Positions 17,473 to 27,106 of a stretch of DNA of 64,000 nt are shown here, piece by piece. Position 1 is the stretch's first letter. Every line of letters begins with the position of its first letter. The translations under genes and the position numbers were made by a program. The DNA lies in contig USBB01000008.1 of the NCBI GenBank assembly GCA_900552795.1, positions 13,992 through 77,991 on the forward strand, read 5' to 3'. The notes beneath the pieces were generated by a model, which did not search any database, was not told the DNA's origin, and worked only from the letters and a program-made list of their open reading frames with translations. This DNA is from an uncultured Eubacterium sp. GTDB lineage: Bacteria; Bacillota; Clostridia; Lachnospirales; Lachnospiraceae.

Positions 17473-18192
17473 TTAATTAATATCTGTTTTTTTATTATTT
17501 TCAGCCTGCATATAAGCCTCATATAAATCAGGACGATACTGCTTTGTTCTCTTTAAAGACTGCTCATGTCTCCACTCAGCTATCTTTCCGTGATTTCCGC
17601 TAAGCAAAACCTCCGGCACTCTTTTTCCTTCAAAAACTTCAGGTCTTGTATACTGAGGATATTCAAGAAGTCCGTTTTCAAAACTCTCTGTCTCTGCTGA
17701 CTCCGCATTGTGAAGAACTCCCGGCACAAGCCTTGATACTGCATCAACAACAACCATGGCTGCCAATTCTCCTCCGGTCAGCACATAATCGCCAATAGAT
17801 ACATAATCTGTGACTATTCGTTCAAGCGCTCTCTCATCTATTCCCTCGTAATGCCCGCAAAGTATTACAAGTTCTTCTTCTTTTGAGAATTCCTTTGCCA
17901 TATCCTGATTAAATGTATGTCCCTGAGGCGTCATATATACAACTCGCGGCCTCTTACCTATTTCAGCCGCAAGCGCATCATAGGCTCTGCACACAGGCTC
18001 CGCCTGCATAACCATACCTGCGCCCCCGCCATATGGATAATCATCCACTTTCATATGCTTATTAACGGCATAATCCCTTATGTCAACAGCCTCAACGGAC
18101 ATGGCACCTTTCGCTATTGCCCTGCCCGTTATGCTTGTATTCAATCCGTCCGTTATCATCTGCGGAAATAAAGTTAATACATAAAATTTCAT
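17473..18192 (-). CDS. trmD: tRNA (guanine-37-N1)-methyltransferase
   Basis: TrmD methylates N1 of G37 next to the anticodon and prevents frameshifting. The knotted SPOUT core is visible in VYMTPQGHTFNQ, ILCGHYEGIDERALE and YVLTGGELAAMVVVDAV. The length of 239 is standard. It usually sits with rimM, rpsP and rplS, but none of these is in the window. It overlaps by one base with the SGNH-like gene upstream. Confidence 0.96.
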   Translation of the reverse strand: MKFYVLTLFPQMITDGLNTSITGRAIAKGAMSVEAVDIRDYAVNKHMKVDDYPYGGGAGMVMQAEPVCRAYDALAAEIGKRPRVVYMTPQGHTFNQDMAKEFSKEEELVILCGHYEGIDERALERIVTDYVSIGDYVLTGGELAAMVVVDAVSRLVPGVLHNAESAETESFENGLLEYPQYTRPEVFEGKRVPEVLLSGNHGKIAEWRHEQSLKRTKQYRPDLYEAYMQAENNKKTDIN

Positions 18193-19073
18193 TATTTTAC
18201 AGCTCCGGCTATTTTATTTAACATAAACGGATAATATCCTGTGTTAAGGTTAAATCCGTTACCTGTGCAGTCACTCATCATATAACCCTCGCTGTCTTTA
18301 TAAGAAGATGCAACATCTATATATTCAGCATTCATCGAGGCAGCCTTTTCACTTAAACCTTTGTTAACCTCATCTATAAAGCTTTGGCTGACACCCACGT
18401 TGTCTTTTGATTCAAATCCCTTCGTTACCGGAAGAATCGAAAGCACATAAACCTTTGTAGACGCATTCTTTGCTTTAATCTTTGACACTGCGTCAGAAAT
18501 CTTTTCCACAACATAATCAGATGTTCTGTTTCCGTAATTTGCATCATTAAGACCAACCATTATAAATACTTTTCCCGGATTAGACGACATTGCCTCATCA
18601 ATATAATCCTCAACCTGGTTACTTGTCATATTATTATTTGCAACTACTTTGCTGTCATCCAAAAACCCATAATAAGAAATACCGCTCACTATGGAATCAC
18701 CGATAAACACTGCATCATCAAAAGAAGCTTTCTGCTCAAACGTCACAACTTCAGCCTTTTCTGCCACTGCCGGCGTAGCAGTCTCCTGCTGTGTCTGTGT
18801 CTCGCTCTCCTGAGACTGTGTAACAGCTTCCTGTGATGTTGCCGGCTGCTGTGTCTCTGACTGTGTTGTCGGCTGCTGTGTTTCCTTATTATCAGCATTT
18901 CCGCCCTGACAACTCTTTAATATAACAGCAACAATTATAATCGCAATAATTGCCGCCCCTCCTATAAAGCAATAATTCTTGTACTTATGCCACATACGCT
19001 TTTTTCGGTTTAACTTTATTTGCGGCTTTTCTTCCATATTGTCTTTTCTTTGATTTACCATTTTTTCTTTCAC
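18192..19073 (-). CDS. Membrane-anchored SGNH/GDSL-like protein, probable catalytic His lost
   Basis: The N-terminus has one membrane helix (YCFIGGAAIIAIIIVAVIL) followed by CQGG and a long Thr/Gln/Ser-rich linker, so the C-terminal domain faces outside. The domain carries the block I serine (FIGDSIVSG) and GLND of block III. The expected D-x-x-H near the C-terminus aligns with NGFNLNTGYY, giving N for both Asp and His, so hydrolase activity is doubtful. SGNH enzymes in such positions often deacetylate wall polymers. The start may be the GTG at 19073 or the ATG at 19061. Confidence 0.75.
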   Translation of the reverse strand: MKEKMVNQRKDNMEEKPQIKLNRKKRMWHKYKNYCFIGGAAIIAIIIVAVILKSCQGGNADNKETQQPTTQSETQQPATSQEAVTQSQESETQTQQETATPAVAEKAEVVTFEQKASFDDAVFIGDSIVSGISYYGFLDDSKVVANNNMTSNQVEDYIDEAMSSNPGKVFIMVGLNDANYGNRTSDYVVEKISDAVSKIKAKNASTKVYVLSILPVTKGFESKDNVGVSQSFIDEVNKGLSEKAASMNAEYIDVASSYKDSEGYMMSDCTGNGFNLNTGYYPFMLNKIAGAVK

Positions 19074-19104
19074 ACCTCTTTATTGTATAATCACTTAAAA
19101 CTAA

Positions 19105-21216
19105 TCAGCCAAGCTTTTTGAGCACCACTGCCGATGTCTTTCTTATTCCTATATCCAGCCAGCCATCTGTCAATGTATATCCCAAAGGCTGTGTGCTGTA
19201 ACCATTCTCATATGTCACAAATACCTGCTCTATATCCTGAGCATGAGTAAGGCCTATTTCCCATACAGGCACCCTCACTCTTCTTTCATCATCTGAATTA
19301 TTAACAATAACTACAATTGCATCATCTTTTGTAAATCTGCCATAAGCCAAAAGATTATATTCTGCAACAAGCGGCTTATATGAACCCTTTCTTAAAACTT
19401 CATATTTCCTATGCATATTTATTGCGTCTCTGTGGAAATTGATAAGTTCAGTATCCTCATTGCCCCACGGATAAGTCCTTCTGTTATCCGGGTCAGTCCA
19501 GCCGCATAATCCTGCTTCGTCACCGTAATAAATTGTAGGTGCTCCTGGCCATGTCATCTGTATAATGACCGCCTCCTTAAATACAGCCTTATTTATACCT
19601 CGAGAAGCTTCATCAGAGCCAAGCGTAAGCACCCTGCCAACTTTTCTGTTAGTTCTTGTAAGAAATCTTGAATGATCATGATTGGACAATTCATTCATAG
19701 CTATATAAGCAGACTGAGCTCCCATTCTAGCCATATTATGATGCATTGCGCCAAAGAAATTATCTGCATTTCCATACATGTCAGCCCTGTATTCATCACT
19801 ATGCTTTTCCATTCCTGTTAAAAACCACGTTACAGGCTCCATAAATGCGTCATAATTCATCACTGTATCCCATTCGTCTCCCATAAGCCAGTCGTGGCTG
19901 TCACCATAATGCTCCGCCAGAATAATTGCTTCGGGATTCGCTTCCTTAACAGCTTTTCTAAATTTCTTCCAAAACAAATGGTTATACTCGGGACTATATC
20001 CTAAATCTGCCGCCACGTCAAGTCTCCATCCATCAACATTATACGGAGCAGATACCCATTTTTTACCTATATTGATAATATATTCTTCTAATTCATTTGA
20101 TTCTTCATAATTAAGCTTAGGAAGTGTATCATGTCCCCACCAGCCGTCATAAGAATTGTTGTCAGGCCACTTATCGCTGTAAAATTTAAAAAACGAGTGA
20201 TACGGACTTTCATACCGCTCATAAGCTCCTGCCTTATATCCCTGTCCGCTGCTGCTGTAAATATGTTCTTTATCAAGCCATTTATTAAAAGAACCACAAT
20301 GATTAAAAACACCGTCTATTATTACTTTCATCCCACGCCTGTGGATTTCTTCAACCAGTTTTGCAAAAAATGCGTTGCTAGCCTCAAGGTTCTTCCTATT
20401 GGCAACTCTGTTAATATATCTTGAAGCATGTGTATTGTCATTATCACCGTCTTTAAGCACTTCACCCTCATCCGAGACTATAACTCCGATATGCGGATCA
20501 ATATAATCATAATCCTGTATATCATACTTATGATTTGATGGCGACGTAAACAGCGGGTTAAAATAAATAACTTCCACACCCAGACTCTCTATATAATCAA
20601 GCTTATCAAGAACCCCCTGCAAATCTCCGCCATAAAAATTTCTTATGTCCATCGCTTCTGGAAGCTTATTCCAGTCTTCAATATGCTTAACATGCTCACC
20701 TATATAACTGTATTCATCAGTCAGTACATTGTTATCAGGATTTCCGTCACAGAATCTGTCAACAAAAATCTGATACATAACAGCACCCTTTGCCCACTCC
20801 GGCACCTTAAATCCCGGCTTTATAACAAAATTATAGTACGGATTAAGCTCTCTGTGGGCTCCTAACTGATTATAAAAACATTCTTTTTTTGCCGATATAA
20901 CTTTAAAATAGTAATCCAGCCTTTGTTTGCCAACCGATATGGCAGCTTCGTAATAATCAAACAATTTATCGTGAGAAACTTTTTCCATAACATGTTCCTC
21001 GTTATTGACGTACAAAAAGGCTTCGTCAACATTAAATCTTCCTGTTCTAAGCCTTATGCGCACCAAATCTCCCGGTTCACATTGAGATGGGATTCTGTAA
21101 TCATCTGTTGCATCACTAAACAACGCGCGCATTTTTAATACAGGCCTTGTATTACACATGTACAAAATTTTCTTTTCGTTCAGTGCAAGCTCTTCAACCG
21201 TCTTAACAACTCTCAT
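19105..21216 (-). CDS. GH13 alpha-glucan hydrolase (neopullulanase/cyclomaltodextrinase-like)
   Basis: A 703-residue cytoplasmic glycosidase that cleaves alpha-1,4 (and possibly alpha-1,6) bonds in maltodextrins. An N-terminal beta domain of CBM34 type (to about residue 130) precedes the barrel. The nucleophile is in DGWRLDVAADLG, the acid/base in IILAEHYGD and the third carboxylate in LSNHDHSR. GGDLQGVLDKLDYIESLGV and YFNPLFTSPSNHKYD are family signatures. The C-terminal beta domain follows GDEAGLCG. No signal peptide is visible, so the enzyme acts on imported oligosaccharides. TTAGGAGATTCGCG supports the start. Confidence 0.9.
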   Translation of the reverse strand: MRVVKTVEELALNEKKILYMCNTRPVLKMRALFSDATDDYRIPSQCEPGDLVRIRLRTGRFNVDEAFLYVNNEEHVMEKVSHDKLFDYYEAAISVGKQRLDYYFKVISAKKECFYNQLGAHRELNPYYNFVIKPGFKVPEWAKGAVMYQIFVDRFCDGNPDNNVLTDEYSYIGEHVKHIEDWNKLPEAMDIRNFYGGDLQGVLDKLDYIESLGVEVIYFNPLFTSPSNHKYDIQDYDYIDPHIGVIVSDEGEVLKDGDNDNTHASRYINRVANRKNLEASNAFFAKLVEEIHRRGMKVIIDGVFNHCGSFNKWLDKEHIYSSSGQGYKAGAYERYESPYHSFFKFYSDKWPDNNSYDGWWGHDTLPKLNYEESNELEEYIINIGKKWVSAPYNVDGWRLDVAADLGYSPEYNHLFWKKFRKAVKEANPEAIILAEHYGDSHDWLMGDEWDTVMNYDAFMEPVTWFLTGMEKHSDEYRADMYGNADNFFGAMHHNMARMGAQSAYIAMNELSNHDHSRFLTRTNRKVGRVLTLGSDEASRGINKAVFKEAVIIQMTWPGAPTIYYGDEAGLCGWTDPDNRRTYPWGNEDTELINFHRDAINMHRKYEVLRKGSYKPLVAEYNLLAYGRFTKDDAIVVIVNNSDDERRVRVPVWEIGLTHAQDIEQVFVTYENGYSTQPLGYTLTDGWLDIGIRKTSAVVLKKLG

Positions 21217-21251
21217 CGCGAATCTCCTAAATTTTTGCTTATCAATATAAT

Positions 21252-21281
21252 TTTATAACGAAACGATATTTTATTCAACAA
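21252..21281 (-). promoter_or_regulatory. Candidate promoter of the amylase gene
   Basis: TTGTTG and TATAAA lie 18 bases apart, upstream of the GH13 start at 21216. The DNA around is AT-rich, which lowers certainty. Confidence 0.4.
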
Positions 21282-21295
21282 TAAAAAGTTTACGC

Positions 21296-21330
21296 AAAAC
21301 AAAAAGGACAGCCGGGGTAGGCTGTCCTTT
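21296..21330 (-). terminator. Intrinsic terminator after ftsH
   Basis: GGACAGCC and GGCTGTCC form an 8-bp GC-rich stem with a six-base loop, and the minus strand continues TTTTTGTTTT. It lies 210 bases beyond ftsH. The intervening 21331-21541 shows no gene. Confidence 0.85.
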
Positions 21331-21541
21331 CGGAGAAGGTATTTCTCTTATTATGGGGTGTAGCAAAAAATATATAATGTATTGGGGGTTTTTACATTAA
21401 TTATAATATCATTACACCCGCCGCAAGTGTTCACAAACTTGCATAATTAATTTAATTTTTTTTGTGCATTTTGACGATGCGTCGTCTGTTTATGAATACA
21501 ATCCGCAAAAGCACTGTCCCTATTTGAACTTCTTATACAAT

Positions 21542-23359
21542 TTATGCAAAAAGTGCCTCAAATTCTTCTCTTGAAATCTTCTCTTTCTCCAAAAGAAGGG
21601 CTGAACTCTTATTAAGTACATCCATATTCTCTGAAATAAGCTTCTTTGCCTGCTTATAGCAGTCATCAATTATATTTTTAACTTCCTCATCTATCTGACT
21701 TGCAATTCCCTCTCCATATGGTCTTGCGTGCGCTAAATCTCGTCCTATAAACACCTCGTCATTATCATTATCATAATTAATAAGACCAAGCTTAGACGAA
21801 AATCCATATTTAGTAACCATATCTCTTGCTGTCTGTGTTGCCTGCTTAATATCCTGCGATGCACCTGTGGTAATATCATCAAATATAAGCTCCTCTGCAA
21901 CTCTTCCGCCAAGACTTACTATAATATTCTGAAGCATCTTTCCCTTAGTATTAAACATCTCGTCTCTTTCAGGCAACGGCATAGTATAGCCGGCAGCTCC
22001 CATACCTGTAGGTATAATCGATATGGTATGCACAGGCCCGACATCCGGAAGAAGATGAAAAAGTATCGCATGTCCTGATTCGTGATATGCGGTAATCTTT
22101 CTTTCCTTTTCAGATATAACTTTACTTTTCTTCTCTACACCAATGCCAACTTTAACAAATGCGTACTGAACATCTTCCTGTGTAATAAAGCTTCTTTTTT
22201 TCTTTGCAGCGTTAATTGCAGCTTCATTTAAAAGATTTTCAAGATCTGCACCCGTAAATCCGGCAGTTGTTCTTGAAAGACTGTCCAAATCCACATCGTC
22301 GCCCAAAGGCTTCTTTGCCGCATGTATATTTAATATTTCAAGTCTTCCCTTTACATCAGGTCTTCCTACTACGACCTTTCTGTCAAAACGTCCCGGTCTT
22401 AAAATAGCAGGATCAAGAATATCAATTCTGTTCGTTGCCGCCATAACGATTATTCCCTCATTAATTCCAAATCCGTCCATCTCGACAAGCATCTGGTTTA
22501 ATGTCTGTTCCCTCTCATCATGGCCGCCTCCCATACCTGTTCCTCGTCTTCTGGCAACAGCATCAATCTCGTCTATAAATACTATACAAGGCGCATTTTT
22601 CTTTGCTTCCTCAAAAAGGTCTCTTACTCTTGAAGCACCCACACCGACAAACATTTCCACAAAATCAGAACCTGAAATGCTAAAGAACGGTACGCCAGCT
22701 TCTCCGGCAACAGCCTTTGCAAGAAGTGTCTTACCGGTTCCCGGAGGGCCTGTAAGAATAACCCCTTTTGGTATTCTTGCGCCCAGCTGTGTATATCTTA
22801 TAGGATTTTTAAGGAAGTCAACTATTTCCTCAAGCTCCTCCTTCTCCTCATCAAGACCCGCAACATCCTTAAACTTTACCTTATTGGATTTCTCATCCAT
22901 AAGCTTTGCCCGGCTCTTTCCAAAATTCATCATCTTGGAATTACCGCCGCCCGCCTGCCTGTTTGTCATCATCACAAAGAAAAGAATAACCAACAGACAT
23001 ATACCAAACGGAATTATAGTCGTAAGCCATATACTCTGCCTTGTCACATCTTTTAATGTGTAACTGATTCCCTCCTGTCTTAAAAGCGTCTGAACATCAT
23101 TTACATCTGACACATAGAGAGTCTTAGCATAATTTTTGTCACCCTTTTCAACAAGCAAAACACCTGTCGGAACTTCTGAATTCTGACGTATCACAACACT
23201 TGTAACCGCGCCCGAATCCACATCGTTAAGAAACTGCTCGTAACTATAACTGTTATTTCCGCTTCCCATCTTGGAAATCGCCAGATATACAAATAGTATA
23301 AGCAGACCAATCATAACATACAGGCCTATTCCGCCTGAACGCCCTTTGTTGTTTCCCAT
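21542..23359 (-). CDS. ftsH: ATP-dependent zinc metalloprotease FtsH
   Basis: Membrane AAA+ protease for quality control. Two membrane helices (YVMIGLLILFVYLAI near 13 and IPFGICLLVILFFVMM near 115) flank an extracytoplasmic loop. The ATPase has Walker A GPPGTGKT, Walker B CIVFIDEIDA and SRH RPGRFDR. The zinc site is HESGH. 605 residues is a slightly short C-terminus but within range. It is last in the tilS-hpt-ftsH group, the usual Firmicute order. Confidence 0.96.
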   Translation of the reverse strand: MGNNKGRSGGIGLYVMIGLLILFVYLAISKMGSGNNSYSYEQFLNDVDSGAVTSVVIRQNSEVPTGVLLVEKGDKNYAKTLYVSDVNDVQTLLRQEGISYTLKDVTRQSIWLTTIIPFGICLLVILFFVMMTNRQAGGGNSKMMNFGKSRAKLMDEKSNKVKFKDVAGLDEEKEELEEIVDFLKNPIRYTQLGARIPKGVILTGPPGTGKTLLAKAVAGEAGVPFFSISGSDFVEMFVGVGASRVRDLFEEAKKNAPCIVFIDEIDAVARRRGTGMGGGHDEREQTLNQMLVEMDGFGINEGIIVMAATNRIDILDPAILRPGRFDRKVVVGRPDVKGRLEILNIHAAKKPLGDDVDLDSLSRTTAGFTGADLENLLNEAAINAAKKKRSFITQEDVQYAFVKVGIGVEKKSKVISEKERKITAYHESGHAILFHLLPDVGPVHTISIIPTGMGAAGYTMPLPERDEMFNTKGKMLQNIIVSLGGRVAEELIFDDITTGASQDIKQATQTARDMVTKYGFSSKLGLINYDNDNDEVFIGRDLAHARPYGEGIASQIDEEVKNIIDDCYKQAKKLISENMDVLNKSSALLLEKEKISREEFEALFA

Positions 23360-23382
23360 TTTAAATCTCCATTCTATAAAAT

Positions 23383-23907
23383 TTATATACTCAATGCACC
23401 TATATAAGGCAGATTTCTGTATTTTTGGTCATAATCAAGTCCATACCCTACTACAAATTCATCTGGTATGTTAAATCCGTTATAATCCACTTTTACATCA
23501 ACTTCCCGTCTTTCAGGCTTATCCAAAAGCGTACACACCTTAAGAACCTTTGGATTTCTTGCCTGAAGAATCGGTATCAGTCTCGACAATGTATTTCCTG
23601 AATCTATAATATCTTCCACAACTATAACATTGTCACCTTCTATACTTTCATCAAGCTCTTTTTTTATGGTAATGTTTCCGCTTGAAACAGTACCGCTTCC
23701 ATAACTTGAAACCTGTATAAAATCAAGCATAACCGGCACGGTAATCCTTTTTGCCAGTTCACATGTAAAAAATACGCTTCCCTTTAAAATACAAAGCAGT
23801 TTTACGGTCTGTCCCTCAAATTCTTTACTTATAAGCTCTGCAAGCTCGCAAACTCTTTTATTAATCTCTTCTTCCGGAATCAAAACACTGATTTTTGACT
23901 GTTCCAT
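23383..23907 (-). CDS. hpt: Hypoxanthine-guanine phosphoribosyltransferase
   Basis: Purine salvage enzyme that joins hypoxanthine or guanine to PRPP. The PRPP-binding motif VIVVEDIIDSGNTL and the flexible loop region (SSYGSGTVSSG) are visible, along with the base-specifying VGYGLDYDQKYRN near the C-terminus. 174 residues is normal. It sits between tilS and ftsH, as in Bacillus. Confidence 0.95.
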   Translation of the reverse strand: MEQSKISVLIPEEEINKRVCELAELISKEFEGQTVKLLCILKGSVFFTCELAKRITVPVMLDFIQVSSYGSGTVSSGNITIKKELDESIEGDNVIVVEDIIDSGNTLSRLIPILQARNPKVLKVCTLLDKPERREVDVKVDYNGFNIPDEFVVGYGLDYDQKYRNLPYIGALSI

Positions 23908-23918
23908 GTCATCTCTCC

Positions 23919-25445
23919 TTATGTATCACAATAATTTTTATCAGCTGTCGTGACACTGACTTTAAGTATTCTGCTTGTCTCATCATCAACATAGGCATTC
24001 TCGCCTCTTCTCACAGCCACTGTCCAAAGCACAAGATTACCGCTTGTTAATAACAAACATAAACCGCGCAGCTTTCCCGGAACTTTTTTGTCCACAAGTT
24101 CTTTAACAAGTGCTTTTGTCTGACCATTTTTATTTATTGTAAGATAATCCCCATTTTCTTTGAATCTCACACATAAATTTCTTTTCATTTTATCATAATC
24201 AAAATACTTAGTATAGATATTATCAGATAAATTTTCTTTATTTTTAATAATTTCAAAGGTTATACTTTCAGCTCTCACTAACGAGCCGGCATCTCCGTAA
24301 ATTAAGCAATCCAGCAAAGCTGTATATTTCCCGTACTTTGTAAGATAAACATCAATATCATCAAGACAAACACAATTACAATGGTCTGCCTCCTCTTTAG
24401 CGTATGACTTATAGCCATCACCTGTCACAGACTCACCGTTTTCATGTTTTTTCACTTCAAAAATAAGCTTATCATATGATTTGTGACAGCATATGCCATA
24501 CGGAAGATTAACTGATTTTCCAACCTGCATTTTATAGGCATCAAGCACTATCTCTATATGCTTCCTGTAAATATCTTTCTGACTAAACGACAGTGTTTTA
24601 AGCACTCTGGCAATAACCTGTCTTTGAAGCACAATATTTTCATGAGAAAATTGTTCGAGTTTTTCTATTGCAAGCACTTTTTCAGACACTTTAACACTTT
24701 CTTCTCTTACATATTTCTTCCACAATAACGCGCTGCTGCCCTCAACAAATTCCCATACGTCTGCAAAGTCTGATGCCATATCAAAAATATTTCTTTCGAT
24801 ATTATTATTGAAATTTGATTTAATATATGGTATAAGCTCATTACGCAGTTTATTTCTCGTATAATCAGTATCATTATTCGTACTGTCAGTCACATAATCC
24901 TGTTTTTCTTTCAAAAGAAACGCCTCTATATCAGCTCTCGTAACACAAAGCAGCGGTCTTATAATATTATCTCTTACCGGACGTATTCCGCTTGCCCCCT
25001 TAACCGAACTTCCCCGAAAAATATTCATAAGAACCGTCTCCGCCTCATCATTCATATGATGTGCAACTGCAATTCTGGCATTATGCACTTTAGATGCACA
25101 ATCCTCAAATGCCTTATACCTTACAAACCGTCCTGCCTCCTCGACTGTCAATCCTTTATCCTTTGCAAGCTTAACAACATCTTCGTTTACAACAATAAAC
25201 CTGACTCCCAGTTTTTCACATAACTTTTGGGAAAACTCCTGATCTCTTAACGCTTCCTCCCCTCTTATCCCATGATTTACATGAATACACGTAATAGTAA
25301 TTCCGAGTTCATTTTCATCTATAATCTGCTTCAATACCTTCAGCAGACATACCGAATCAGCACCTCCTGACAAGCCAAGCACAATGTTTGAACAATCCGA
25401 AAGCATATTAAATTTTTGTATAAATTTATATATTTTATTAATCAT
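23919..25445 (-). CDS. tilS: tRNA-Ile lysidine synthetase
   Basis: The ATP pyrophosphatase motif SGGADSVCLLK lies near the N-terminus and modifies C34 of tRNA-Ile(CAU) to lysidine. IHVNHGIRGEEALRD and AHHMNDEAETVLMNIFRGS are family signatures. The C-terminal TilS substrate domains extend to 508 residues. It follows spoIIE by 15 bases. Confidence 0.94.
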   Translation of the reverse strand: MINKIYKFIQKFNMLSDCSNIVLGLSGGADSVCLLKVLKQIIDENELGITITCIHVNHGIRGEEALRDQEFSQKLCEKLGVRFIVVNEDVVKLAKDKGLTVEEAGRFVRYKAFEDCASKVHNARIAVAHHMNDEAETVLMNIFRGSSVKGASGIRPVRDNIIRPLLCVTRADIEAFLLKEKQDYVTDSTNNDTDYTRNKLRNELIPYIKSNFNNNIERNIFDMASDFADVWEFVEGSSALLWKKYVREESVKVSEKVLAIEKLEQFSHENIVLQRQVIARVLKTLSFSQKDIYRKHIEIVLDAYKMQVGKSVNLPYGICCHKSYDKLIFEVKKHENGESVTGDGYKSYAKEEADHCNCVCLDDIDVYLTKYGKYTALLDCLIYGDAGSLVRAESITFEIIKNKENLSDNIYTKYFDYDKMKRNLCVRFKENGDYLTINKNGQTKALVKELVDKKVPGKLRGLCLLLTSGNLVLWTVAVRRGENAYVDDETSRILKVSVTTADKNYCDT

Positions 25446-25460
25446 AAAGTTATTATATTA

Positions 25461-26588
25461 TCATTTATCATATGTGTCAAACAATCCCAGAACAAGAACG
25501 GTCATATCGTCCGCCGGCTTCATATTATTGCACGACAGTGACCTCGTCATTATCTCCTCAGCCATCGCATCAGGCTTACGTATTTTAATGGAATTAATTA
25601 TTTCAGCCATTTTTTCTTCTTTTCTTACCCCCGGAAGATTATCGAGTATTCCGTCGCTAATCATAACCACATAATCACCATCGTACAATTTCTTTGATAC
25701 GCAGTCATAATCAACCTTTTCAAGAACACCGAGAGGCAGCGTCGTGCTTTTCATTATCTCGACACAAGAATCTCTTTTTATAAATGTAGCCGCAGCGCCA
25801 AGTTTAATAAAATGTATAATTCCTGACCTGCAATCCAGCACCCCCATATCCATAGTGACAGGATTTACACCGTCAGCCCCTCCCGCGATATATGCTGCAT
25901 TTATCAGGTCAAGCGCCGCTTTAACTTCAAAGCCTGCATTTATGCAATTTTCCATAAGCTCAATAACCATGCGGCTTTCAAGAAACGCCCGCTTTCCGCT
26001 GCCCATACCGTCAGCTATGGCAGCTATGGCTTTTCCACAATCAAGCCTTGAAATCATAAAATTATCACCATTAAATCTGCTGCATCCCTTTCCTCTCCTT
26101 GCCACACCGGTAAGAAGCCTGAATCTGTTTTCCTGAACAAATATGTACTGCTTATACTCCTCATTTATCGTCATTGTACTTGAACCCTGGATATAATAAT
26201 TAATTCCCAGTACTGATGTAAGTATAGGAAGAATTTTTTTAACTGAAATACAATTCTTGCCTACAGTTCTCGCCTGCAGCGCCAGCTCATTTACACCTTT
26301 ATCCTTGCTTAAATGCTGAACATTTTTTATTCTGATACCATTCATAAAGCACCTTTTAAACAATTCCTTTGAACAGTCCTTGTCCATGTCACTGCTTGAC
26401 AAATTCATGGTTACACATTCATCAAGCACATCAGCAACAAGAAGCAGCTGTTTCGCAATACCGGGCTGTCCCGGAGCTATATCAGTCACATTTTCATATG
26501 CCTCTCCCAGTCTTCTGAATGTCCTCGCTGTCTCCTCAAGCTTTGTAAAAGAATATGATGCAGCGTAATCCTGTACACTCTCACTCAT
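25461..26588 (-). CDS. spoIIE: SpoIIE-type PP2C phosphatase lacking the membrane domain
   Basis: The C-terminal two thirds match the SpoIIE phosphatase, which dephosphorylates SpoIIAA to release sigma-F in the forespore. PP2C metal-site segments are visible: IAAIADGMGSGKRA, DMGVLDCRSG, MISDGILDNLPG and ADDMTVLVLG. Standard SpoIIE is about 800 residues with about ten membrane helices before this region. Here the whole protein is 375 residues and no membrane helix is seen, while the leader and start (GGAATGGAGGAGTAATT-ATG) are well formed. Gene order (after divIC, before tilS) confirms identity. Septum localisation must differ or be lost. Confidence 0.85.
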   Translation of the reverse strand: MSESVQDYAASYSFTKLEETARTFRRLGEAYENVTDIAPGQPGIAKQLLLVADVLDECVTMNLSSSDMDKDCSKELFKRCFMNGIRIKNVQHLSKDKGVNELALQARTVGKNCISVKKILPILTSVLGINYYIQGSSTMTINEEYKQYIFVQENRFRLLTGVARRGKGCSRFNGDNFMISRLDCGKAIAAIADGMGSGKRAFLESRMVIELMENCINAGFEVKAALDLINAAYIAGGADGVNPVTMDMGVLDCRSGIIHFIKLGAAATFIKRDSCVEIMKSTTLPLGVLEKVDYDCVSKKLYDGDYVVMISDGILDNLPGVRKEEKMAEIINSIKIRKPDAMAEEIMTRSLSCNNMKPADDMTVLVLGLFDTYDK

Positions 26589-26628
26589 AATTACTCCTCC
26601 ATTCCGCAGACACTTTAGTAAACGTCTG
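26589..26628 (-). promoter_or_regulatory. Hairpin/RBS leader module of spoIIE
   Basis: CAGAC and GTCTG (26607-26628) form a hairpin followed by GGAATGGAGG and the start codon. It belongs to the shared module described for rqcP, mazG, trxA, the FTR-like gene and the vanY-like gene. Confidence 0.5.
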
Positions 26629-26702
26629 ATAATCTTTTATTACAGTTATTGCAGATTATATACCTTTAAGTTATCAATATTTGTCGTTTTATGAGAACGC
26701 AC

Positions 26703-26759
26703 AAAAAAAGTGCCGATCCACCGCAAATTTCAAGAAATATCTGCGATGCACCGACACTT
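26703..26759 (-). terminator. Intrinsic terminator after divIC
   Basis: AGTGTCGGTGCATCGCA pairs with TGCGGTGGATCGGCACT with one or two wobbles, and the minus strand continues TTTTTTT. It ends the hup-to-divIC transcript before spoIIE. Confidence 0.8.
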
Positions 26760-26776
26760 AAACTCTAAATTGATTT

Positions 26777-27106
26777 TCACTTTTCATTAGGCTTAAACAT
26801 AATTTCATCAGGATAAAGAAGCCCGAATTTATCTTTTGCGACTTTCTCAACGAACTTTTTAGTCTGTATATATTTCTTATACTCATTCAGTTCTGTCTCG
26901 CGATTTTTTTGCTGCTCTATCTGCTCTTCAAGCTCAGCTATCTGCTCTTCATATTCACGATTTTGTCTGGAAAGAGATTGCTTTGCATTCCAAACAGAAA
27001 CACCAACCAGCAATACAAGCAAAAATACAATAACCATTCCGATTATACTTGAACGCCTTTGTTTTTTAAGCCTTAGAGCTTTTTCTCTTCTTGTTTCCAG
27101 CCTCAT
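26777..27106 (-). CDS. divIC: Septum formation initiator DivIC/FtsB
   Basis: A bitopic division protein: short basic cytoplasmic head, one membrane helix (IIGMVIVFLLVLLVGVSVW) and an extracellular coiled coil (QNREYEEQIAELEEQIEQQ), then KFVEKVAKDKFGLLYPDE, the FtsB/DivIC signature. It joins DivIB and FtsL at the septum. The second ATG (27106) has the correct spacing to AGGAGG. It overlaps the yabQ 3' end by 41 bases. Confidence 0.92.
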   Translation of the reverse strand: MRLETRREKALRLKKQRRSSIIGMVIVFLLVLLVGVSVWNAKQSLSRQNREYEEQIAELEEQIEQQKNRETELNEYKKYIQTKKFVEKVAKDKFGLLYPDEIMFKPNEK

